From Candidatus Pristimantibacillus lignocellulolyticus (lineage in GTDB: Bacteria; Bacillota; Bacilli; Paenibacillales; Paenibacillaceae), in the NCBI GenBank assembly GCA_023639215.1, contig CP097899.1, forward strand, positions 1,184,501 through 1,248,500: DNA of 64,000 nt, read 5' to 3'. Shown here in pieces: positions 15,466-22,362 of this stretch. Every line of letters starts with the position of its first letter. Within the stretch, counting starts at the first letter, position 1. A program made the translations under genes and the position numbers. The notes under the pieces were generated by a model. The model saw only the letters and a list, made by a program, of their open reading frames with translations. It ran no database searches and had not been told where the DNA came from.

Positions 15466-16794
15466 TTATTTACTTTCAGGTTTTCCAGGTTTAACATCTT
15501 GACCATGTGCATCACGGTTAACATGATCGAAATGTTCGCCTGCAAAGTCAACATCGAACGCTTGACCAAAACCAATAACATAACGGCCATTAGCTAGTGT
15601 AAGTTCGAATAATGAGAAGTCTAATGTACGAAGCATTTTGAATGTTGGAGCACCAAATTTCTCTTCGAATTTCGCGAATACATCTTCAAAACCTTCATTA
15701 CCAACGTTTGCAGCTTGACCCTTAAAGCGAGCACGCTCACGAGCAAAAATGTTTTTAGTGGCAGATTCATCAGCAACTAACATAACGTCTACAGCAGGGT
15801 TGTTTTCCATGTTTTGATAATGCTCAGCTATACGACTAAGGTAGATATATACTTTACCTTCATGTTCAACGAATGGTGCATAAGATAAGAATGGACTACC
15901 ATCTAGACCAATTGTGCTTAAGAAAATAGATTTCATTCCACCCACTAATTGTTGGTAGTTCTCTTTCAATACATTCAAATCCATCGGTTTAATATTCATC
16001 ATAACTTTATCACTCTTCCTCACGTTACTTTTTTTTATAATATGAATTCGGGGTACTTGATTGTATAAATCAATTTCAGATTCAACACCATATACATCTC
16101 GAATTAATTCAGTTGTAATGATTTCGCTTGGAGCACCATACGCTTTTACTACACCTTCGTTAATGACACAAATTTGGTCACTGTACGAAACAGCATGATT
16201 CAGGTCATGTAATACCATGATTACCGTAATACCTAACTCAGCGTTCAATCGTTTCACTAGCTCAAGTACTTCCAGTTGATGAGCAATGTCTAGATAAGTG
16301 GTCGGTTCATCAAGTAATAGAATACGAGGCTTTTGTGCCAATGCCATCGCAATCCATGCGCGCTGCGCCTCACCACCAGATAAGCGATACACTAATCTAT
16401 CGCGATACTTTTCCATATGAGTTTGCTCAAGTGCCCACTGAACAATGTCAGTATCCTCTGTAGTCATCCGTTCATACCATTTCTTATAAGGCAAACGTCC
16501 ATAGCTAACTAACTCGCCAACCGTCATATCCTGAGGACTTGTGTTAGATTGCGATACCATACACATTAATTTAGATATATCTTTAATTGACATATCGGTT
16601 AATGCTTGATGATCTAACATAATCTCGCCACTTGCTACATTAATTCGCTTAGAAATTGCTTTAAGAATTGTAGATTTACCTGTTCCATTTGGACCAATAA
16701 TCGAAACTATTTCGCCGTCGTTCACTTGTAAAGATACATTTTTAATAATCTGTTTATCCGAATAATTGATAGCAATATCTTTAATCGATAGCAT
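15466..16794 (-). CDS. Fused FecE/HmuV-like ABC ATPase and HugZ/HutZ-like haem-utilisation domain
   Basis: 442 aa in one frame. Residues 1-~255 are a siderophore/haem-type ATPase: Walker A GPNGTGKST, signature LSGGEAQRAW, Walker B ILLLDEPTTYLD, H-loop VLHDLNHA. Residues ~266-442 are a split-barrel flavin/haem-binding domain of the pyridoxamine-phosphate-oxidase fold resembling HugZ/HutZ (YQQLVGGMKSIFLSTIGLDGSPFLSYAPFV, then FKGQA, then a His-rich tail HFDHVNRDAHG). HugZ and HutZ bind and degrade haem, so the fusion would couple haem import to breakdown. The gene follows the permease by 2 nt under a Fur box. Met265 and Met266 begin the second domain and have a GAGGAAGAG stretch upstream, so a separate HugZ product from internal initiation is possible. 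Domain calls are by eye. Confidence 0.83.
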   Translation of the reverse strand: MLSIKDIAINYSDKQIIKNVSLQVNDGEIVSIIGPNGTGKSTILKAISKRINVASGEIMLDHQALTDMSIKDISKLMCMVSQSNTSPQDMTVGELVSYGRLPYKKWYERMTTEDTDIVQWALEQTHMEKYRDRLVYRLSGGEAQRAWIAMALAQKPRILLLDEPTTYLDIAHQLEVLELVKRLNAELGITVIMVLHDLNHAVSYSDQICVINEGVVKAYGAPSEIITTELIRDVYGVESEIDLYNQVPRIHIIKKSNVRKSDKVMMNIKPMDLNVLKENYQQLVGGMKSIFLSTIGLDGSPFLSYAPFVEHEGKVYIYLSRIAEHYQNMENNPAVDVMLVADESATKNIFARERARFKGQAANVGNEGFEDVFAKFEEKFGAPTFKMLRTLDFSLFELTLANGRYVIGFGQAFDVDFAGEHFDHVNRDAHGQDVKPGKPESK

Positions 16795-16796
16795 AT

Positions 16797-17792
16797 CTAC
16801 GCTCCACCCTTCCGCATAAGATACAAGAAGTATGGACCGCCAATCATCGCCATAACAATACCTGCAGGGATCTGAATCGCTCCAAATAAAGAACGACCAA
16901 TCATATCTGCAATAAGGAGCATAATTGCACCTAGTAAAATACTAAATGGCAAGCTAAATCTAAAGTCTGAGCCAATCAACAATCGTGAAATATGGGGAAC
17001 AACCAGACCTACAAATCCTACTAACCCTACCATTGATACAGAAATTGCTGCGAGAAATACAGCTAATACCGATAGAATTAAACGAACACGATTCATATTC
17101 TGTCCCAAATTATGCGCTGTCTGTTCACCTAGACGTAGTATATTAATTTTGCGTATACATAATAGCGCAAAAATCCATCCTGCAATCGAATAAGGTAAGA
17201 TAAACCACACATCACCAATGTCTTTTCCTGCTAAACTACCATTCATCCATTGAACAGCAGCAGGTAGTCGATCACTATAAAGTAATTGTAGTAAACCCAT
17301 TAACCCACCAAATATTGCATTAACTGCGACACCTGACAAAATGATTCTTACAGGCTGGAAGCCTATAGAACGTTGCCATGCCATTGCATACACCATAGCG
17401 GCAGCAATCAATCCTCCTGCAATTGCTCCTACAGGAACCAACATACTTGATTGTGGCATAACTAGCATAATAAATAGTGCAGCGGTGGCTGCTCCACTTG
17501 ATACACCAGTAACTCCTGGATCTGCCAAAGGATTTTGTACAACAGCTTGCAAAAGTGCACCTGAAATTGCTAGATTTGCTCCTACAATTAATGCTAGTAT
17601 AACTCGTGGTATACGAATGTCCCATAAAATAACAGAACTAGTATCGTCACCATTTCCAAGCAAGGTTTGCAGGGTAACAATAGGATTAACGCTAACACTG
17701 CCTATACCAATAGCAAAAAGTGCAGAGAGGACCAGTACGACACCTGCGATTCCAATCATAGCTGACTTCTTTCTTGTCGATCCCTCAGACAC
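16797..17792 (-). CDS. FecCD-type iron/haem ABC transporter permease
   Basis: 331 aa, about ten membrane helices, with the FecCD signature regions NPLADPGVTGVSSGAA, LSGVAVNAIFGG and VGLVGFVGLVVPHISRLL. It should form a homodimer and move haem or ferric siderophore with the fused ATPase, whose gene follows after 2 nt. The start is GTG 17792, ten nt after AGGAGG. No substrate-binding protein gene is present on either side, so binding must be provided from elsewhere. A Fur box overlaps the promoter. Haem is the favoured substrate because of the HugZ-like domain on the ATPase. Confidence 0.92.
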   Translation of the reverse strand: MSEGSTRKKSAMIGIAGVVLVLSALFAIGIGSVSVNPIVTLQTLLGNGDDTSSVILWDIRIPRVILALIVGANLAISGALLQAVVQNPLADPGVTGVSSGAATAALFIMLVMPQSSMLVPVGAIAGGLIAAAMVYAMAWQRSIGFQPVRIILSGVAVNAIFGGLMGLLQLLYSDRLPAAVQWMNGSLAGKDIGDVWFILPYSIAGWIFALLCIRKINILRLGEQTAHNLGQNMNRVRLILSVLAVFLAAISVSMVGLVGFVGLVVPHISRLLIGSDFRFSLPFSILLGAIMLLIADMIGRSLFGAIQIPAGIVMAMIGGPYFLYLMRKGGA

Positions 17793-17851
17793 TACCTGTG
17801 CACCTCCTATTGCCTATCATGAATTTCAGCTACAAATGAGCTTTCCAACCA

Positions 17852-17880
17852 ATTATAGCGATATTGATAATTATTATCAA
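17852..17880 (-). promoter_or_regulatory. Sigma-A promoter of the haem/iron ABC operon
   Basis: Minus strand TTGATA (17880-17875), exactly 17 nt, TATAAT (17857-17852), 60 nt upstream of the GTG start. The -35 and most of the spacer lie inside the Fur palindrome. Confidence 0.85.
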
Positions 17881-17883
17881 TAT
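17861..17883. promoter_or_regulatory. Fur box
   Basis: A 23-bp perfect palindrome whose 19-bp core is ATTGATAATTATTATCAAT (17863-17881), close to the classical GATAATGATAATCATTATC iron box. It covers the -35 element, so iron-loaded Fur should block transcription of the permease/ATPase-HugZ operon. Confidence 0.92.
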
Positions 17884-17901
17884 ATATGTATGTTTTTATA
17901 A

Positions 17902-17951
17902 TAAAAAAAGACTCTACATCACATTGTTAATCAACAAATGTTAGTAGAGTC
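17902..17951 (-). terminator. Terminator of the HNH nuclease gene
   Basis: GACTCTAC / GTAGAGTC arms with a 26-nt partly paired loop, followed by a run of seven T on the minus strand. The TGA stop codon overlaps the first arm. Confidence 0.75.
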
Positions 17952-18627
17952 AAACTTCGACAGTATCTTTAGATTGCATAAATAAGTAATTCATAAATTG
18001 TTCCGTTGTAAGATTTCCCTTCTGCTGATTGCAGGTAAGACATGCACATACGCAATTAGCAGGAGTCGTATAACCACCTTTGGCACGTGGTAATAGATGA
18101 TCGATCGTATCTCCGCTTTCACCGCAATAATGACAAGTCAGATGATCTCTCATCAAAATAAACCTTCGAAATTCTTTGTTACTATAGACCATACGAATCG
18201 TGTATGGATTAATGATAATCGCTGCCCCTTCTTTAACTAGTACTTTAGCTTGCTGCGGATCAATTTCTTCATACCATCTACGACCTGTATCTGATCTTCC
18301 ACGCATCCTTACAACACCACGGGAAGTTGGTCTAATATCATCAGCACGAACAATACTATTCTCACTATTCGGTGATTGACGATGGTAAGAAGCTGGCTGT
18401 CTTTTCTTCCTTGTCCATTTAGCTCTCCCAGTATTATGAGGAACTGAGAACGATAGTGTCTCGGCAACTTGTCCACGACCCGCCAACGAAGTTCCAGCTT
18501 GTCTGCAACGCTTACATGTTCCACGTCGACTATTCTGACTTTCTCGGCGACCTGTCCGCCTCAAGAAATCACTAATCGGCTTCTCTTGACCACAGCTTAT
18601 ACAGTACTTCTTATTTGTTTCAACCAT
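17950..18627 (-). CDS. HNH endonuclease with N-terminal zinc ribbon
   Basis: 225 aa. Two CxxC pairs near the N-terminus (Cys9/Cys12 and Cys38/Cys41) form a likely zinc ribbon. A basic middle region (~50-115) and a C-terminal HNH domain follow, with Cys165/Cys168, the catalytic Asp176-His177 pair in IDHLLPRAKGG, Asn191 and Cys196/Cys199. The chosen start ATG 18627 follows GGAAGG; the longer frame to 18729 runs through a promoter-like AT-rich area. No restriction methylase, phage or intron feature is next to it, so its role (DNA repair, defence or housekeeping nicking) is open. Confidence 0.85.
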   Translation of the reverse strand: MVETNKKYCISCGQEKPISDFLRRTGRRESQNSRRGTCKRCRQAGTSLAGRGQVAETLSFSVPHNTGRAKWTRKKRQPASYHRQSPNSENSIVRADDIRPTSRGVVRMRGRSDTGRRWYEEIDPQQAKVLVKEGAAIIINPYTIRMVYSNKEFRRFILMRDHLTCHYCGESGDTIDHLLPRAKGGYTTPANCVCACLTCNQQKGNLTTEQFMNYLFMQSKDTVEV

Positions 18628-18824
18628 AGCATTAACCTTCCATCCGATTGATGATATAGAAATTATAACACAAATATGTACAGACATTTCATTAATCAAA
18701 ACAACAAACTTCCCATAATTTTTCCACAATTGTGAGAAAAGTCACTTCCTGTATAAACCTTACTCTATTATAGTATACTTATTAAGAAATTGAACAATAA
18801 CAACGGTTCATGGAGGAGATTATA

Positions 18825-19394
18825 ATGAGTAAAGCTGTTATCATTCCTGAAAATCCAGTATCTCGTTTTCTATTCAGTAGTACACAAGCTGCTTGGTTCT
18901 GGTTAGTCGTTAGACTTTATGTTGGTTATTCTTGGATCACAGCAGGTTGGGGTAAAATTAATAATGACGCTTGGGTTGGCGAAAATGCTGGTACTGCCAT
19001 TAAAGGATTTATGGGCGGAGTATTAGCTAAAGCTGAAGAAGGAAAAGACGTAACTTCTTGGTATGCAACATTCGTAGAGAATGTAGTTATTCCAAATGCG
19101 AAAGTGTTTTCTTACATGGTAGCTTTCGGTGAAGTTCTTATCGGTCTTGGTCTAATCGTTGGTCTACTTACTGGTATCGCTGCATTCTGTGGTGGTCTAA
19201 TGAACGTAAGCTTCCTATTAGCGGGTACAGTGAGTTCTAACCCTGTATTATTCATTCTTGCAACTTGGTTAGTATTAGCTTGGAAAAACGCTGGTTGGTA
19301 TGGTCTTGACCGTTGGGCATTACCATTACTTGGTACACCATGGTCTGGAAAAAAGAAAAAAGAAGATGCTAGCGAAACTACTGTCGAAGCGTAA
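18825..19394 (+). CDS. DoxX-family membrane protein
   Basis: 189 aa with about four hydrophobic helices. DoxX signatures are ARLYVGYSWITAGWGKI-like (starting near residue 30), VAFGEVLIGLGLIVGLLTGIAA and the following helix; the C-terminal tail is lysine-rich. DoxX/DoxD proteins are related to a subunit of thiosulfate:quinone oxidoreductase, and firmicute versions are often annotated that way without proof. ATG 18825 has TGGAGGAG upstream; an in-frame ATG 15 nt earlier overlaps this site. Monocistronic, followed by a strong terminator. Confidence 0.85.
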   Translation: MSKAVIIPENPVSRFLFSSTQAAWFWLVVRLYVGYSWITAGWGKINNDAWVGENAGTAIKGFMGGVLAKAEEGKDVTSWYATFVENVVIPNAKVFSYMVAFGEVLIGLGLIVGLLTGIAAFCGGLMNVSFLLAGTVSSNPVLFILATWLVLAWKNAGWYGLDRWALPLLGTPWSGKKKKEDASETTVEA

Positions 19395-19445
19395 AACTTA
19401 TTATTACTTGAACTAATTGAACGGTAACGCGTTATATACATTATA

Positions 19446-19495
19446 AAAAGAGATTTCTGTGAGGTACTTAGCCCTCGTAGAAATCTCTTTTTTTC
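19446..19495. terminator. Terminator after the DoxX gene
   Basis: AAAAAGAGATTTCT / AGAAATCTCTTTTT stem with an inner GAGG/CCTC pair, seven T on the plus strand. The A-run at its left makes it usable for the convergent MarR gene as well. Confidence 0.82.
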
Positions 19496-19533
19496 GTATA
19501 TCGATAACGAACTATATCCATTAGCTGTTAAAG

Positions 19534-19965
19534 TTAAGTATTAAAGACTTTAGTTTGGAGGGTATGAAGGGCATCCTCGACCGCAATTAAATCCGCCTCA
19601 GAAAGATCTGCAATCCTCTCACTAAATTGCAAATATATTTGTGCAAAAGCCTCATCCATCATCTTCGTTCCTTGCTGTGTGAGATGGATATAGTATTTAC
19701 GACGATCGCTATCATCCACAATTTTCTCAACCAGCTGTTGCTCTGTTAATTTCTTCAGCTCACGACTAGTATTCGGCATAGACATTTTCATGCAATCACT
19801 AATATCACTAAGTAAAGCAGGTGGGCTTACCGCTAGATACTCCATAATTTTATATTGTACCGGCGTAATAGAATCAGACTTCACATCCTTAGCCATATCA
19901 TGCGACATTTGATGCACCGATGATATAAACGGAATGAGTTGTTGAAATAATGCGTACTTGTCCAT
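19534..19965 (-). CDS. MarR-family transcriptional regulator
   Basis: 143 aa. Winged helix with recognition region DCMKMSMPNTSRELKKLTEQQLVEK and wing DDSDRRKYYIHLT. It has one Cys (~residue 58, in ISDCMKM) that might act as a redox sensor, but this is speculation. GAGGTGATC precedes ATG 19965. It is divergent from a flavodoxin-fold quinone reductase gene, with AT-rich inverted repeats in the 122-bp shared promoter region, so it most probably represses that gene and itself. Confidence 0.87.
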   Translation of the reverse strand: MDKYALFQQLIPFISSVHQMSHDMAKDVKSDSITPVQYKIMEYLAVSPPALLSDISDCMKMSMPNTSRELKKLTEQQLVEKIVDDSDRRKYYIHLTQQGTKMMDEAFAQIYLQFSERIADLSEADLIAVEDALHTLQTKVFNT

Positions 19966-20053
19966 TGGATCACCTCTAATAACAACATAGCAAATTAGTT
20001 ATTAAAAAACAATTATTAATTGACAACTAATTTGTTCATGTGCTACATTTTAC

Positions 20054-20067
20054 TTATCAATTGATAA
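20054..20067. promoter_or_regulatory. Palindromic candidate MarR operator
   Basis: TTATCAATTGATAA, a perfect 14-bp palindrome 20 bp upstream of the quinone-reductase ATG. Related half-sites (TTAGTTAT and ACAACTAA) occur between 19990 and 20035, nearer the regulator. Confidence 0.5.
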
Positions 20068-20087
20068 CTAAAAGGAGTTGCATCGTA

Positions 20088-20675
20088 ATGAATTTGCTCG
20101 TTATATACACTCACCCGAATCATCAGAGTTATAATTATTCGCTGTTCGAGGAAGTAATGAAAGGTGCCAAGGAGAATGCTCTAATTAATGAAGTTCGAGT
20201 ATTAGATCTATATGAAGAAAAGTTTAATCCTGTACTTTTCTTTGATGCCCAGCATCGAAGAAGAGATATGCATAAAGATCCAAACCTTGAGAAATATAGA
20301 GAACAAATACTTTGGGCGAATAAAATCGTTATGGTGTATCCGATTTGGTGGGGGCGTCCACCGGCAATGTTACTTGGATATATAGATCAGATGTTTGCCT
20401 CAGAATTTGCCTATCGTGATACGAAAGGATGGTTAGCGGAAGGGCTTCTTAAGGGGAAATCAGTCGTCTGTATCTCGACGATGAAAGGTCCAACTTTCTA
20501 TCCACTGCTATGGTTGAATAACTCTCATAAAGTTTTAATGAGAAAAGCATTATTTAATTTTGTTGGTATTAAGAAAGTGAAGTTTTTTGAATTTGGCTTC
20601 TCTGAAAGTCCAAATGGCAAACATAAACAAAAGCAGCAGCAGATCTATCGTTATTTTCAAGCGCTACGAGTTTAA
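20088..20675 (+). CDS. Flavodoxin-fold NAD(P)H:quinone reductase (YwrO/KefF/MdaB type)
   Basis: 195 aa. The N-terminal LLVIYTHPNHQSYNYSLFEEV is the FMN-binding start of the NAD(P)H dehydrogenase (quinone) family, with MVYPIWWGRPPAMLLGYIDQMF and the later STMKGP segment forming the flavin site. It should carry out two-electron reduction of quinones or similar electrophiles. ATG 20088 follows AAGGAG; the open frame to 20040 overlaps the operator. The divergent MarR regulator is its likely repressor. This is the second regulator/quinone-detoxification pair in the window. Confidence 0.88.
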   Translation: MNLLVIYTHPNHQSYNYSLFEEVMKGAKENALINEVRVLDLYEEKFNPVLFFDAQHRRRDMHKDPNLEKYREQILWANKIVMVYPIWWGRPPAMLLGYIDQMFASEFAYRDTKGWLAEGLLKGKSVVCISTMKGPTFYPLLWLNNSHKVLMRKALFNFVGIKKVKFFEFGFSESPNGKHKQKQQQIYRYFQALRV

Positions 20676-20716
20676 CCATAGTAGTAAAATACTATTGCTC
20701 TCTTTACTTTCTATTT

Positions 20717-20765
20717 AATGTAGAACAACCCCAATCCGTATAGTAAATTGGGGTTGTTCTACATT
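20717..20765. terminator. Bidirectional terminator between convergent genes
   Basis: A 19-bp perfect stem (AATGTAGAACAACCCCAAT and complement) with an 11-nt loop, between the quinone reductase and symporter stops. The T-tracts are short on both sides. Confidence 0.72.
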
Positions 20766-20825
20766 GTTTGTATTCGTTTTCAAAACTCTTGAATCTCAGC
20801 TACTTTTCTGTCGTAAGTGCTATTC

Positions 20826-22241
20826 TTAGTTCTTACTTCTTCTATTCGCTAGATCTGTAACAAGCTGATTCGTTTTTTGTTTGTTCAGCGGATAAGTGAA
20901 CACTAGCAAGAAGAACAAAATAGTAAACACAATAGCAGGTACTAATGTACTTAGTGTGAATATTCCATGTAACGCTTGATCTGTCTGAACTGCTTTACCG
21001 GACTCATAACCAACAGCTTGTATCGCAAATCCACCAATACCACCAGCGATCGCTTGACCTACTTTACGAGCAAAGGAATAAACGGAGTACACAGTTCCAT
21101 CTTCACGTAGACCAGTCAAATACTCATGATAATCGATTACATCTGTTACGAAAGCCCATACGACGATGTTGAAAAATCCAAAGCCGAATGCACCAATTGA
21201 CGAGATTAAGATAAAGTTAATTGCAGATAGGTCTGGCAGGAAGAAGAGCGTCAAATATACAATAGCAGCTAGTACCATTCCTATGGAAGCGGTTTCTTTT
21301 TTTCCTAGACGTTTAACTAATGGCTTTGTTAAAGGTACCGCAATAAGAATACTAACGACTTGGACTAAACCAGCAATACTCAATGCGGATGCATTGCTGA
21401 AATAATTTTTGAACAGATACACATTAACTGCACTTAACAACATATTGAGCATCATAAAGATAAGCGATACGGAAAGAATAGAAATTAATGGTTTGTTCTT
21501 CATGAGTCCTTTAAGAGTCGTACTTAACTTTGTCTTCACGATGGCAGCATCAGCAGCCGGAACATTGCGCTCAGTCGACATCTTGTAACATGCCATATAG
21601 CTAGCTAATGACATTATGCCAAATATGATGGCAGCTATTAAGAAACGATTTGAATTTGCTTCATTATCCACAAATAATACTAAGGGACCTACCACACCAA
21701 TTAGCATACCAGCTATCATCGCACCCATTGTTCTAAACGTAGATAATGCTGTACGCTCAACTGGGTCTTCAGTAATTACTGATGCCATTGAACCATAAGG
21801 GATGTTAACAGTACTATACAATGTACCCCAGATAAGGTACGTAACAAAAGCATAAATAAGATAGAAATTATTGCTCATTCCTGGTATATGCACAAACATT
21901 AGTACACCTGATAGTACTAGCGGAAATGACATTCTAAATATCCACGGTTTGAACTTTCCGTGTTTAGTTGCTCTCCTGGAGTCGATAAATCTCCCCCAAG
22001 TGACATCAGCTACCGCATCCCAAATCCGGGCAATTAAGAACAATATACCAACTGTTGCTGCACTGATGTTAAAAATATCGGTGTAGTACACCATTAAAAA
22101 TGAACTTACAAGAATAAAAAAGAAGTCGTTGCCTAGATCACCGAACATATAACCTAACTTGTCACGCAAACCGAATTTTCGATTGATGACTACCTGTTCG
22201 TGGCTTACTTGATTTCCTGTTGATATCCCTGGTTGACTCAT
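20826..22241 (-). CDS. GPH-family sugar:cation symporter (MelB-like)
   Basis: 471 aa, about twelve membrane helices. The N-terminal RDKLGYMFGDLGNDFFF and the DAVADVTWGRFIDSRR loop are typical of the glycoside-pentoside-hexuronide:cation family. It should import a glycoside or oligosaccharide with Na+ or H+. GAGGAGG precedes ATG 22241. It lies 121 nt downstream of a GH2 glycosidase on the same strand with no terminator between, so the two form a transport-hydrolysis operon, under CcpA (cre at 24706) and probably the divergent AraC regulator. Confidence 0.9.
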   Translation of the reverse strand: MSQPGISTGNQVSHEQVVINRKFGLRDKLGYMFGDLGNDFFFILVSSFLMVYYTDIFNISAATVGILFLIARIWDAVADVTWGRFIDSRRATKHGKFKPWIFRMSFPLVLSGVLMFVHIPGMSNNFYLIYAFVTYLIWGTLYSTVNIPYGSMASVITEDPVERTALSTFRTMGAMIAGMLIGVVGPLVLFVDNEANSNRFLIAAIIFGIMSLASYMACYKMSTERNVPAADAAIVKTKLSTTLKGLMKNKPLISILSVSLIFMMLNMLLSAVNVYLFKNYFSNASALSIAGLVQVVSILIAVPLTKPLVKRLGKKETASIGMVLAAIVYLTLFFLPDLSAINFILISSIGAFGFGFFNIVVWAFVTDVIDYHEYLTGLREDGTVYSVYSFARKVGQAIAGGIGGFAIQAVGYESGKAVQTDQALHGIFTLSTLVPAIVFTILFFLLVFTYPLNKQKTNQLVTDLANRRSKN

Positions 22242-22362
22242 AATATGACCTCCTCAACGACCTGATTGCATATGCTTATTTGTAGGCTCTGATTCATCTC
22301 ATTGATCAGAGCCTACGCGGTGTCATTTCATACATTAGAGACTAATAGTCACTATACTCACC

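Noticed and set aside
15960..16050. Frameshift or assembly error joining two genes
   Set aside because: The ATPase and HugZ-like domains are in the same frame without gap or stop, and both are complete; a true fusion is the simpler reading, though resequencing would settle it.
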